Shown here: positions 17,633 to 26,805 of the stretch, in pieces | How positions within the stretch are numbered: the first letter of the stretch is position 1 | Layout of the letters: each line of letters opens with the position of its first letter | Source of the DNA: Verrucomicrobiota bacterium | GTDB lineage: Bacteria > Verrucomicrobiota > Verrucomicrobiia > Chthoniobacterales > UBA10450 | Assembly (NCBI GenBank): GCA_005887825.1 | Contig: VBQC01000170.1 | Span: 1-32,772, forward strand | Direction of reading: 5' to 3' | DNA: 32,772 bases | Made by a program: the position numbers and the translations under genes | Notes under the pieces: model-generated | Seen by the model: only the letters and a program-made list of their open reading frames with translations | Told to the model about the DNA's origin: nothing | The model's database searches: none

Positions 17633-17914
17633 ATGCCGAAAACCAAAAAGAAACCTTCCAAGCGCAAACCGAATCCCGCCTTCATGAGACCGGTCCAACC
17701 TGACGATAAGCTTTCTGCCATCGTCGGGTCACAGCCGTTACCACGCTCCGAGCTTACCAAAAAGCTTTGGAACTACATCAAGAAGCACGGTTGCCAAGAT
17801 AAGAAGAAAAGAACCATGATCAACGCCGATGACTCACTAAGGCCGGTATTTAATGGTAAAAGCCAGGTGAGCATGTTCGAGATGACCAAGCTTGTCTCGA
17901 AGCATCTGCACTAG
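17633..17914 (+). CDS. Stand-alone SWIB/MDM2-domain protein (93 aa) with basic N-terminus
   Basis: LSAIVGSQPLPRSELTKKLWNYIKKHGCQDKKKRTMINADDSLRPVFNGKSQVSMFEMTKLVSKHL matches the SWIB consensus; N-terminal MPKTKKKPSKRKPNP. Confidence 0.92.
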   Translation: MPKTKKKPSKRKPNPAFMRPVQPDDKLSAIVGSQPLPRSELTKKLWNYIKKHGCQDKKKRTMINADDSLRPVFNGKSQVSMFEMTKLVSKHLH

Positions 17915-17930
17915 ATCTCAAATCCGTTCA

Positions 17931-17958
17931 ATAGCCCGGCGTTCGTGCGCCGGGCTAT
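17931..17958 (+). terminator. Hairpin after the SWIB gene, probable terminator
   Basis: ATAGCCCGGCG-TTCGTG-CGCCGGGCTAT, perfect 11-bp stem 17 nt after the stop; no clear U tract. Confidence 0.55.
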
Positions 17959-18047
17959 CTGCGGACACAGCCCGCGGAATAATTCCCGCACCGACGGTGC
18001 GTTGTACCGCTCTTGCGCCGGGCTGCAATCTGGTTGAAGTTGGCGGC

Positions 18048-18503
18048 GTGAAAAATCATCGTTTGATTCTTTTTGCTGCCGCAGCGTCTGTTTTTCTCGC
18101 TGCGCCGCTGGCTCGCGCCGAGTCGGCCGGCTGGCTAAGTGATTACCAGAAAGCCCAGCAAGAGGCGAAGGCGAGCAATAAATTTCTCCTGCTCGATTTC
18201 ACTGGTTCGGACTGGTGCGGCTGGTGCAAAAAGTTCGACAGGGAGATTCTATCGCAATCTCAGTTTAAAGATTACGCACGTGAGAATCTCGTGCTCGTGG
18301 AACTCGATTTCCCGCGGGGCAAGCCGCAAAGCACCGAACTGAGAAAGCAGAATCAAGAGCTCGCGCAGCAATACCAAGTTCAGGGATTTCCCACTATCGT
18401 CGTGCTCAATGGCGATGGCCGAAAGGTCTGGCAATACGATGGCTATTTCCCCGACGGGCCGGCCGCCTTCGTTGCGCTACTAGAGAAATTGCGCAAAGGT
18501 TGA
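18048..18503 (+). CDS. Secreted thioredoxin-like protein (GTG start preferred)
   Basis: Signal-like VKNHRLILFAAAASVFLAAPLARA; LLLDFTGSDWCGWCKKFDREI; YQVQGFPTIVVLNGDGR. The track ORF starts further upstream at 17892. Confidence 0.88.
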   Translation: MKNHRLILFAAAASVFLAAPLARAESAGWLSDYQKAQQEAKASNKFLLLDFTGSDWCGWCKKFDREILSQSQFKDYARENLVLVELDFPRGKPQSTELRKQNQELAQQYQVQGFPTIVVLNGDGRKVWQYDGYFPDGPAAFVALLEKLRKG

Positions 18504-18637
18504 ATGCACATCGATTGTTTGCGGCAACGCGCAAATCTACTGTGATATTCGTCAGTCTGGCGTCTTCCGTGGCCGCTTCCTGCGTAACTGGCCACCTCTG
18601 CTAGATACACGCATTCAGTTCGCTCCTTATCACGCTT

Positions 18638-19465
18638 ATGTCTGTTTGCCGTCTGCTTCTCTTTTGTCTCGCCGGACTGATCGTACATGAGTTTCGAGCG
18701 GAGTCAGCAGTTCCAGCGCACGAGGCGGAGCGTGATAACCCGGGCCCCGCGGCTGAGTCGAGTATCACGTTCAGCTCAGTCCATGTGGACGGCCCTTACA
18801 TAGCGATGACCTTTGACGATGGGCCAAGCGCAACGCTTACCCCGAAGCTGCTCGATTTGCTCGCCGCTCACCACATTAAGGCAACTTTCTTCGTGATCGG
18901 CGAGAACGTCGCGGAACATCCCGAGATTGTTGCGCGGGCTGCTCGGGAAGGTCACGAAATTGGAAACCACAGCTGGTCGCATCCCAACCTCGCTAAGATG
19001 TCGGAGGAAGGCGTTCGCAGCCAACTGCGGCGAACTGACGACGCAATTAAAAGCGCTACCGGTGTTCGTCCGACTTTGCTCCGGCCGCCTTATGGATCGA
19101 TCACGGCACGCGAAAAACGTTGGATCCATGATGAATTCGGATATCAGATCATTCTTTGGGACGTGGATCCGAATGACTGGAAGCGACCAGGTCCGGCTGT
19201 GGTTCGCACTCGCATTCTTAAAGAGACTCGGCCTGGCTCGATCGTGTTGTCTCACGATATTCACCCGGGAACAATCGAAGCCATGCCTTCTACCTTCGAT
19301 GCGCTCGAAGCGAAGGGATTCAAATTCGTCACCGTATCGGAGCTGATTCGCACGGCGGTAGCTCAACCGCCACATGCCTCGCCGCGGACAGGCGGGAGCA
19401 TTCCGACAGCTATCACTGCATCGCCGTCACCACCACCGTCTCCGGCATCTTCACCAGGTAGCTAA
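18638..19465 (+). CDS. Polysaccharide deacetylase (NodB-homology) family protein
   Basis: IAMTFDDGPSATLTPKLLDLLAAHHIKATFFVIGENVAEHPEIVARAAREGHEIGNHSWSHPNL; RPPYGS; ILWDVDPNDW; GSIVLSHDIHPGT. Confidence 0.95.
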   Translation: MSVCRLLLFCLAGLIVHEFRAESAVPAHEAERDNPGPAAESSITFSSVHVDGPYIAMTFDDGPSATLTPKLLDLLAAHHIKATFFVIGENVAEHPEIVARAAREGHEIGNHSWSHPNLAKMSEEGVRSQLRRTDDAIKSATGVRPTLLRPPYGSITAREKRWIHDEFGYQIILWDVDPNDWKRPGPAVVRTRILKETRPGSIVLSHDIHPGTIEAMPSTFDALEAKGFKFVTVSELIRTAVAQPPHASPRTGGSIPTAITASPSPPPSPASSPGS

Positions 19466-19479
19466 GCCAGGAAGAAGTG

Positions 19480-20313
19480 CTACTTCTTCGCTGCACCGGA
19501 ATTTCGTTCAGCCAAACGCTGCTCGGTTTGGCGGCGGGCAATGACGAAGTGATTGTTTTCGCCGTAGCTCCGCCATGGGCCCGGAGGCACATCGCGAACT
19601 TCGATAAATTGCCAATCGGTCACGTCGGTTGGCGCGAGCCCGAGATAATCGCGCACGGCCGGGGAAACATCCAGGCCGGCTCCATGGTTCAGGTTTGGCT
19701 TCGGCCGTTCATTTTGGAACACATATTGGAAGTGATCCGTGCGAAAGGGGCCGCAATCTTCCCATTGCGCGTAGCAAGTGCGATTCCCCTTTCGAATGGC
19801 GATCCAGCGATCCTTGCACACTGATTGACCAGGCCCCGTGTAGGCCTGTTTGAACCATGGGATAACAAGCGGCGCTTCCGGTTTAAACTGGCCGTGCGTG
19901 ACATCATTGTACGGCAGTGCGCAATAGAAGGGATTCTGGCGCGGGATAAACGCCACCGGAATATAGCTGCGTCTCGCCGACGACTCGGGGTTGTCAAATC
20001 CACCGTAACTGCCGGTCCAATTCGCGTCCCAGGAACTTCTGTAATTGGGCACCGGATTGTTACCTCCGGCTTGTTCTCCAACCCAAAACACCGTGGTTAC
20101 AATATTCGTTTTCCATTGGAAACGTTGTATCGCAGGGCGCGAACTTGTCGGGACAAACACTTGCGGCTCAACTTTAAGCAATGCCTGCTCGCGCAGCTTC
20201 ATTGCATATTTGGCAAAGTCTGCCGCCGTCGCGTAGGGCGAAGTGGATTGTTCGTCGGCTCTAGCTGCGGCAGCTATCGCTAGAGTCAGACAAGCCGCAA
20301 AAAGTCTCTTCAT
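19480..20313 (-). CDS. Hypothetical secreted protein
   Basis: Internal Met start gives signal-like MKRLFAACLTLAIAAAARADEQ; the longer track ORF starts at 20394. Confidence 0.65.
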   Translation of the reverse strand: MKRLFAACLTLAIAAAARADEQSTSPYATAADFAKYAMKLREQALLKVEPQVFVPTSSRPAIQRFQWKTNIVTTVFWVGEQAGGNNPVPNYRSSWDANWTGSYGGFDNPESSARRSYIPVAFIPRQNPFYCALPYNDVTHGQFKPEAPLVIPWFKQAYTGPGQSVCKDRWIAIRKGNRTCYAQWEDCGPFRTDHFQYVFQNERPKPNLNHGAGLDVSPAVRDYLGLAPTDVTDWQFIEVRDVPPGPWRSYGENNHFVIARRQTEQRLAERNSGAAKK

Positions 20314-20409
20314 GCAGAACTTACCGCCACCCTTTATCTGATCACTTGCTTTTAGGCAAGACGAATTTTCGATGCGCGACGGGGCGGACCACACATTGCG
20401 ATCCGGGGC

Positions 20410-22002
20410 TCAACCGCGGCTAAGCACCGTCTCGCCCTTGAATTGTCGATCTTCCGTCTCGGGATAATCCAGCGTGTAATGGAGACCACGGCTCTCTTTT
20501 CGACTCAACGCAGAATCGACAATCAACGCTGCCACCGTTGCGAGATTACGCAGCTCGAGCAGGTCCACGGATATTTTGAAATTCCAATAGAACTCGCGAA
20601 TTTCCCGCTGGAGATTTCGCAACCGCGCGCTGGCGCGCTGCAGCCGCTTGTCGGTTCGCACAATTCCCACGTAATCCCACATCAGACGTCTGATCTCGTC
20701 CCAATTGTGATAAATCACGACCATTTCATCAACGTCCTGCACATCTCCCGATTTCCATTCGGGCAACGAAATTCTTTGTTTTGAACCCGATCGTATGTCG
20801 ATGCAGGCCACCGCTGCGCGATGCGCCACAACCAGACCTTCCAGCAGGGAGTTGCTCGCCAGACGATTTGCTCCGTGCAACCCGGTGCACGCCACCTCGC
20901 CGATCGCATACAACCCTGGCAAATTCGTTGCACCATTCATGTCCGTTTTGATTCCACCGCATTGATAATGCGCCGCCGGCACGACCGGAATCGCCTGCTT
21001 CGACATGTCGATGCCAAACCGCAGGCATGTCTCGTAAATGTGCGGGAATCGCTCGCGAATAAATTCCGGGGACTTGTGCGTGATATCTAGAAACACGCAC
21101 TTCGCGCCGGAGCGCTTGATCTCCGCGTCGATCGCTCGCGCCACGATATCGCGCGGCGCGAGCGAGCCACGCGCGTCATAACGTTTCATAAAATCTTCGC
21201 CTCGATTGTTGCGCAAGATTCCGCCTTCGCCGCGCACTGCTTCCGAAATTAAAAATGATTTGGCCTGGGCGTGAAAAAGACAGGTTGGATGAAATTGGAT
21301 GAATTCCATGTTCGCGATCTCGGCGCCCACTCGCCACGCCATCGCCACACCATCTCCCGTCGCGATATCCGGATTCGTCGTGTACAAATAAACTTTGCCG
21401 CAACCGCCGGTCGCGAGCACGATTCGATCCGAACGGATCGTTTCTACTTCTCCTTTTTTTTCGTCCAGCATGTAAACGCCAAGACAGCGGTCTTCTGCGG
21501 CGAAGCCGAGCTTGGCCGCGGTGATCAAATCCACCGCCATGTGATTTTCTAAAAGCTCGACCTCTGACTGCCGACGCAGCTCGCGCAACAAAGTCTCCTC
21601 AATCTCCTTCCCTGTCACGTCTTGTACATGCAACACGCGGCGCTTCGAATGGCCGCCCTCCCGGCCAAGATCGAGCTCACGATGTCCGGAAACATCCCGC
21701 TCGTCGAACTGCAACCCGAGTTCCATCAGTTCGCGGATGCGCTCCGGACCTTCGGTCACAACCGTGCGCACCACCGCCTCATCACACAGGCCTGCGCCAG
21801 CCACAAGCGTGTCGCGCACATGTAGCTCGAATGAATCTTCATCGCTGGTCACGCACGCGATTCCGCCTTGCGCCCAGGCCGTATTGGTGTCGGCCCCTTT
21901 GCGTTTCGTGATTACGGCAACCGAGCCATACTTCGCTACTTTCAACGCAAAGCTGAGACCGGCGATACCGCTGCCGATCACAACGAAATCGTACTCCTTC
22001 AT
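20410..22002 (-). CDS. nadB: L-aspartate oxidase
   Basis: YDFVVIGSGIAGLSFALKVA; TNTAWAQGGIACV; DDRD-like GREGGHSKRRVLHVQDVTGKEIE; PAAHYQCGGIKTDMNGATNLPGLYAIGEVACTGLHGANRLASNSLLEGLV. Confidence 0.95.
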   Translation of the reverse strand: MKEYDFVVIGSGIAGLSFALKVAKYGSVAVITKRKGADTNTAWAQGGIACVTSDEDSFELHVRDTLVAGAGLCDEAVVRTVVTEGPERIRELMELGLQFDERDVSGHRELDLGREGGHSKRRVLHVQDVTGKEIEETLLRELRRQSEVELLENHMAVDLITAAKLGFAAEDRCLGVYMLDEKKGEVETIRSDRIVLATGGCGKVYLYTTNPDIATGDGVAMAWRVGAEIANMEFIQFHPTCLFHAQAKSFLISEAVRGEGGILRNNRGEDFMKRYDARGSLAPRDIVARAIDAEIKRSGAKCVFLDITHKSPEFIRERFPHIYETCLRFGIDMSKQAIPVVPAAHYQCGGIKTDMNGATNLPGLYAIGEVACTGLHGANRLASNSLLEGLVVAHRAAVACIDIRSGSKQRISLPEWKSGDVQDVDEMVVIYHNWDEIRRLMWDYVGIVRTDKRLQRASARLRNLQREIREFYWNFKISVDLLELRNLATVAALIVDSALSRKESRGLHYTLDYPETEDRQFKGETVLSRG

Positions 22003-22853
22003 GGCAGGCGGATATTGTCGATCAGACGAGTTTTGCCGAAAAAAACGGCAAGCGCGAGCAGCGAATTTGGCCTGACGACTTCTATTGACTGCAAACTCTC
22101 TGCGTCAACAAGATCGGCATAGTCAATACGGGCGAGCGCCGCCTGCTCGATTGTCTCGCGAACTGCGGAGACAATTCGCGCAGCCGACTTTTCGCCGTCG
22201 CCCGCCATCGCGGCTCCTTTCATCAGGGCCTTTCGCAAAACCGTCGCCTGTTTTCGTTCCTCCACGTTCAAGTATTGATTGCGCGAACTGCACGCGAGCC
22301 CGTCGTCCTCGCGAATTGTAGGCACAGCGATGATGTCGATGTTGAAATTCAAATCGCGCACCATTCGGCGAACAATCGCAAGCTGTTGAAAATCTTTTTC
22401 GCCAAACACCGCCGCGTCCGGCGCAAGAATATTGAAAAGCTTCGCGACCACCGTGCAAACACCACGGAAATGTCCGAGGCGCGATTTGCCCTCAAGCACA
22501 CTCGACAAAGAAGTTTCCTCCACAAATGTCGAGCGATCATCAAAATACATGTCGCCGACCGGCGGCCGAAACAAAAGATCGACCCCTGCGTCCCGGCAAA
22601 AATCCTCATCGGCTTTTTCCGGACGCGGATATCGTTGGTAATCGCTTCCCGGCTCAAACTGGAGCGGGTTCACAAAGATGCTCACCGCCACTTCGCCATC
22701 GGGGCCGGCGTGCGCACGCGCTATCCGAATCAACTGCAAATGCGCCTTGTGCAAGGCCCCCATCGTTGGAACGAGCACGAGAGGTTTGTTTTTTACCAGT
22801 GACCTAGCGGTGGCGACGGTGGTGAGAATTTCCACGCCGGCAGCATTACCCAA
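21999..22853 (-). CDS. panC: Pantothenate synthetase
   Basis: LVPTMGALHKAHLQLIRIAR; VSIFVNPLQFEPGSDYQRYPR; GVCTVVAKLFNILAPDAAVFGEKDFQQLAIVRRMVRDLN; DGLACSSRNQYLN. 4-nt overlap with nadB. Confidence 0.95.
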   Translation of the reverse strand: MGNAAGVEILTTVATARSLVKNKPLVLVPTMGALHKAHLQLIRIARAHAGPDGEVAVSIFVNPLQFEPGSDYQRYPRPEKADEDFCRDAGVDLLFRPPVGDMYFDDRSTFVEETSLSSVLEGKSRLGHFRGVCTVVAKLFNILAPDAAVFGEKDFQQLAIVRRMVRDLNFNIDIIAVPTIREDDGLACSSRNQYLNVEERKQATVLRKALMKGAAMAGDGEKSAARIVSAVRETIEQAALARIDYADLVDAESLQSIEVVRPNSLLALAVFFGKTRLIDNIRLP

Positions 22854-22906
22854 TCGCCTGCAATCCGCGAATCACGAAATATATCTGGGTCGGACACGAC
22901 CCCAAA

Positions 22907-23584
22907 TCAAAGGAAGAGGATAAATACGCCAGTGACCATCAACGCGAGCATCCAGAACAAATCGATGTTGAACCAAGCTCGGCGCAACATTCCGACACCG
23001 AGCTTCTCGTAAACCAACATCGCCACCAAGCCAGTTACCAGAAGATAGCCCAAGGTATGGACGGCAACTGAACTCGTCAGGAGCGAAGGCGTGCTGAACT
23101 TGGCGAATTCGAGGGCGCAGGTCGCGTGCATGTGTAAGCCCATTGGACCCGTGTGTTGTGCAAGCGTCTGTGGGGCTGATTTAAGAAATAACGGGATTAG
23201 CATTAAACCCGCGCCATGGGCCGATGCCATCACAAAAGACCAAAGAGTTAAATCGCCGAAACCAACCCGCATGCCTACCCAGTTCGGGTGACGTGAGCGA
23301 AAGAGGCGATACAATCCAAAAGCAAATAGGATCGCAGCAGCAGTAATTTTTAGAGCGAATGGTGGCACGGCAACCCGAGCCAGGAGAACCGCGGCGATGA
23401 TGATCCCGATGGAAAGCGCGTGCCCGAGAGCGATCGGCGGCAGAGCGCGAAGGACTGCTATGCGCTTCTGTTCCTGCAATCCGAGTCCAACAGCAAACAA
23501 CCATCCCATCGCCGGATTGATCCCATGAAAAGCGCCTAAGCCGAACAGCGTCAGCCAGGGCCAGAGCTCACTCACGGAAAGCAA
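22907..23584 (-). CDS. Multi-pass membrane protein, function unknown, paired with the SBP56-like gene
   Basis: Several hydrophobic segments; LTLFGLGAFHGINPAMGWLFAVGLGLQ and VMASAHGAGLMLIPLFL; start overlaps the 3' end of the SBP56-like gene by 13 nt. Confidence 0.75.
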   Translation of the reverse strand: MLSVSELWPWLTLFGLGAFHGINPAMGWLFAVGLGLQEQKRIAVLRALPPIALGHALSIGIIIAAVLLARVAVPPFALKITAAAILFAFGLYRLFRSRHPNWVGMRVGFGDLTLWSFVMASAHGAGLMLIPLFLKSAPQTLAQHTGPMGLHMHATCALEFAKFSTPSLLTSSVAVHTLGYLLVTGLVAMLVYEKLGVGMLRRAWFNIDLFWMLALMVTGVFILFL

Positions 23585-24966
23585 TAGGAATCGCTCGATG
23601 AGTCGCCGCCTTCGAGGCGGACTTGGTGAACCCGATAATCGCTGCTCTCGACAAAAAAAATTTCGTCGAGGGCAATGCCGCCGTTCCGGCCCGCGTCAAG
23701 CTTGACCATCCAACTGCCCACGCCGTCGGGATAAAATTGTTCGTCCCACGCGGCGTAGAGCGAGTTCGTAAAATAGATTCGTTTCCCGTCGCGGCTCACT
23801 TCCACCATTTGCGGTCCGCCAGCCAACGGCTGGTTCGGATTTTTCGGGTGGGACGTTCGGTTAACAATCCCGCCGATGCGCACCGACCCGGTCTTCTTCG
23901 GGCTGAATGGATCGGACACGTCGTACTGCAAGAATTCACCTGTTCCCCAGCAGGAAACGTACAAAAATTTGTCATCCAGCGACAAATTAATGTCCGATAC
24001 CAGTGGCGGCACTGCTTTAAAATCCTTGAGCATCGGCGGCAGCTTCGCCGGGTCGGCGGGTTCGGCTGGGATTTCGATCACTTTCTTTAGATCCCACGCA
24101 CCATCGGCCCGATACCAGAGCCAGACGGATGCGGATAAATCCTTGAGCGAAACGACCACTCCAACAAAACCGTACGCCTTGGTCGGGTTGTGCGCAGGAC
24201 GCATCTCAAGGACCATCTGCTGCTCTTTTCCCAAATCGAGCGCCTGGATATGGCGTCGTCGGCGCAAATCCCAAACGTGCATCTGATGGCCGTATTTGCT
24301 GGCCAGAAGCAGGTCCGGCTGCAATCCGCTTTCAATCATGTTCGGCGTGCCCCACTCGCTGCTCAGCAGCGTGTCGAAACCCAAATGCCACCAAAAATCG
24401 TAATGAAGAAATTGCGGACCGCGGTCCATTTCCCACTGGCCCAGAATCTCGAACGTTTCGCAATCGAGCATGAAGATGCCGCCCGGACCGTCACCATTGG
24501 GCGCCCCAAACGCGCTGACGTAAATGCCTTCCGGCCCGCAGTGAATCGTGTGCGGACGCGAATAATTAGCCCGCGAGAAGACTTCTTCCGGTTCGATCAC
24601 TTTAACAATCTTCGGTTTTCGCGGATTGGGCTTCGTGTCGATAATGTGAATGCGAGATGAGCGCAGCCCAGGGACAACCAGGTAGCGGCGCTCGACGTGC
24701 GGATGCGGGGCGTACGGGCAAAGGGCCGAACTGCACGCATTCCAACCGAAATGATGCAGCTCGTCGCCAAACTTTGGCATCTTAACCTCCCCAACGCGCT
24801 GGCCGTAAGTGCGTGACCCGGGATCAATATCCACAACCAACAGCGCGTCGTTGAGGTTGCTGCCTGGCGCATTAAGCGCCGCTACAAACGCATGCTTTTC
24901 AGCGGGAGCCTCCATCGCCAAACGCGGCGACGGATAAAACGTCGGGTCCGGTTTCAAGAGCGGCAT
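23572..24966 (-). CDS. SBP56-family protein (selenium-binding protein / methanethiol oxidase-like)
   Basis: DPTFYPSPRLAMEAPAEKHAFVAAL; MPKFGDELHHFGWNACSSA; SRPHTIHCGPEGIYVSAFGAPNGDGPGGIFMLDCETFEILGQWEMDRGPQFLHYDFWWHL; FLYVSCWGTGEFLQYDVSDP; GGPQMVEVSRDGKRIYFTNSLYAAWDEQFYPDG. Confidence 0.93.
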   Translation of the reverse strand: MPLLKPDPTFYPSPRLAMEAPAEKHAFVAALNAPGSNLNDALLVVDIDPGSRTYGQRVGEVKMPKFGDELHHFGWNACSSALCPYAPHPHVERRYLVVPGLRSSRIHIIDTKPNPRKPKIVKVIEPEEVFSRANYSRPHTIHCGPEGIYVSAFGAPNGDGPGGIFMLDCETFEILGQWEMDRGPQFLHYDFWWHLGFDTLLSSEWGTPNMIESGLQPDLLLASKYGHQMHVWDLRRRRHIQALDLGKEQQMVLEMRPAHNPTKAYGFVGVVVSLKDLSASVWLWYRADGAWDLKKVIEIPAEPADPAKLPPMLKDFKAVPPLVSDINLSLDDKFLYVSCWGTGEFLQYDVSDPFSPKKTGSVRIGGIVNRTSHPKNPNQPLAGGPQMVEVSRDGKRIYFTNSLYAAWDEQFYPDGVGSWMVKLDAGRNGGIALDEIFFVESSDYRVHQVRLEGGDSSSDSYCFP

Positions 24967-25075
24967 AAATGCCTTTCAGGTTCTATGCTTCACTTGATTA
25001 CGTCTTCGCGGGCGAAATTTCAAGGCATTGTTCAGCCGATTCCAAGCCGCAAACAAAGTCACTCCAAGTTGAATT

Positions 25076-25768
25076 TTATTCGAGCCAAATGGCTTGCCGC
25101 GCGAACCGAAATTTTTTGCGCCCAAAATCTTGCCAGCCGGCTCGTCGCGCTAAGTCATCCAATTCTGCAAAAGAAAATGCCCGCTTGACGGAGAGTCGCG
25201 CATCATAACGTGTCATCGGTTCGCGAAAAATCAGCGCGGTCAAAAGATAGACGCCGGCGGTCGCAAGGAACCCGCGCCGCAAATCAGAAACGAGGACAAA
25301 TCTTCGGGAGAGTTCGCGGCATCGACGCAAGAGCCGGATCGCATCCTCTTCACTGAAATGATGCAGCGCGAGAGAATTGAGGACGATGTCGTAGGGCGCA
25401 TTAGCTTGCCGTTCTAAAATGTTCGCTTCCACGAGCGAAATTTCCGGATAACCGATGCTCAATCGTCTTGCGATCTCCAGTGTGGCAGGTTGTCGGTCTA
25501 ACGCGTCGATCTCAACGTTCGCACGAATTTTTCGTGCATAATCGACAATCAATCGCGGAATATCACCCGATCCGGTGGCAAGGTCGATAATGCGCATGCG
25601 GGCAGCACCAGGTTTGATCCAGCGATTTATAAAGTGCAAGACAAGGCGATAACTGCCAAACCAGCGGTTGAGTTGCCGAATTCGTTTCAGATCCCGCTCC
25701 AGCTCTGCAGAAACCGGTTGCGGACGATCCATCATCTCGAACACGGCCGGATCGAAGCTTCGCTTCAT
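25076..25768 (-). CDS. Class I SAM-dependent methyltransferase
   Basis: RMRIIDLATGSGDIPRLIVDYARK (motif I) ... VEIDALDRQPATLEIARR; YDIVLNSLALHHFSEEDAIRLLRRC. Confidence 0.85.
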   Translation of the reverse strand: MKRSFDPAVFEMMDRPQPVSAELERDLKRIRQLNRWFGSYRLVLHFINRWIKPGAARMRIIDLATGSGDIPRLIVDYARKIRANVEIDALDRQPATLEIARRLSIGYPEISLVEANILERQANAPYDIVLNSLALHHFSEEDAIRLLRRCRELSRRFVLVSDLRRGFLATAGVYLLTALIFREPMTRYDARLSVKRAFSFAELDDLARRAGWQDFGRKKFRFARQAIWLE

Positions 25769-25816
25769 TAGATTATGCTAGCGGCTCACCGAATACCGCG
25801 TGCGTGGCGATTGAGG

Positions 25817-26569
25817 TCAATCGCCCCTACCTAAAAATTCCCGCCATGAATCGGGCAACTCCGCAGTCTCGACTTCGCTTGCGATGCGTCCCTCGAATTC
25901 GGGATGGAAAATAGTGCTTGTTCCGTAAACCATAATGACATCTTCGGCGCCTTCTACGCGAATCGCGTGCGCGACACCGGGGGGAACGACCACTCCCACA
26001 TTGTTGCTGCTGCGATGATTGTCGCCATCGATGAAGAAACGCATGATGCGCTTGGAAAAACCAGTACGCACATCGCACAAAATCATCTCCACGGTTCCCT
26101 GGAGAAAAAACATGACGTCCCACTGCTCGTCATCGTAACGACGCAGCGAATAATTCTCGGGCGAGCGTACGAACAAACGTCGCAGCCATTTCTCGGCGGT
26201 CGTATCGGGCGGAATGCTCGGTGGATGCACATGAAATCCCTTCGCGCTCTGTGCAAACATGCGCGCGGCCGACCATTGCTTTGGCCAAAATCCGATTTTC
26301 GACAGGATTCCCTCATCGCGCCGGCAAAATTCGCCGAAAACTCCACGATGACGCTGCGAATGAATTTTTCGTGGAAAAATTTCCACGCCGGGGATCCAGG
26401 CGCGCTTTACCTCTGGCCTCGACCGGTCTGCTACGGCTAGTTCGCCGGCATCAATACCGGAATACGCGATGCGTTGCGCCAAGGAGCCTGCTTTATAATC
26501 GCGCGCAGTGAGCGCGTTTCGCGCCTCATCGCTCAAGCCCGTCCACAAGTTCGTTTCGTCTTTGTTCAT
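25817..26569 (-). CDS. Cupin/RmlC-like beta-barrel domain protein
   Basis: EMILCDVRTGFSKRIMRFFIDGDNHRSSNNVGVVVPPGVAHAIRVEGAEDVIMVYGTSTIF resembles dTDP-4-dehydrorhamnose 3,5-epimerase-type cupins. Confidence 0.55.
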   Translation of the reverse strand: MNKDETNLWTGLSDEARNALTARDYKAGSLAQRIAYSGIDAGELAVADRSRPEVKRAWIPGVEIFPRKIHSQRHRGVFGEFCRRDEGILSKIGFWPKQWSAARMFAQSAKGFHVHPPSIPPDTTAEKWLRRLFVRSPENYSLRRYDDEQWDVMFFLQGTVEMILCDVRTGFSKRIMRFFIDGDNHRSSNNVGVVVPPGVAHAIRVEGAEDVIMVYGTSTIFHPEFEGRIASEVETAELPDSWREFLGRGD

Positions 26570-26663
26570 ATCGATCTTTTAAGACCGCTTATTGCTAATG
26601 AGAAATCCGCGCGTTCGCCAGAATAAACCATTTCGCAAATCGATGGGACACATTTTGCGATCC

Positions 26664-26687
26664 TGCTCGTGCTCATGCTCGTGCTCG
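26664..26687. repeat. Hexanucleotide tandem repeat, TGCTC(G/A) x4
   Basis: TGCTCG TGCTCA TGCTCG TGCTCG. Confidence 0.8.
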
Positions 26688-26805
26688 TAATCGGTCTGCA
26701 GTTTCATTGCCGACCGTCGTTGAACCGCGGTGTGAGCGAGTGGCGCGTTTTTGGAAATTTCACCATCGTCATGAACTCCGTTTAGCCGGTTGTCAGACGG
26801 CAATA

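Noticed and set aside
17892-18047. Upstream part of the 203-aa track ORF before the thioredoxin-like protein
   Set aside because: Overlaps the SWIB stop and a terminator-like hairpin; the GTG at 18048 begins a normal signal peptide.
26579-26803. 74-aa minus-strand ORF with EHEHEHE
   Set aside because: Its only notable feature is translation of the TGCTC(G/A) hexanucleotide repeat; no other sign of coding.
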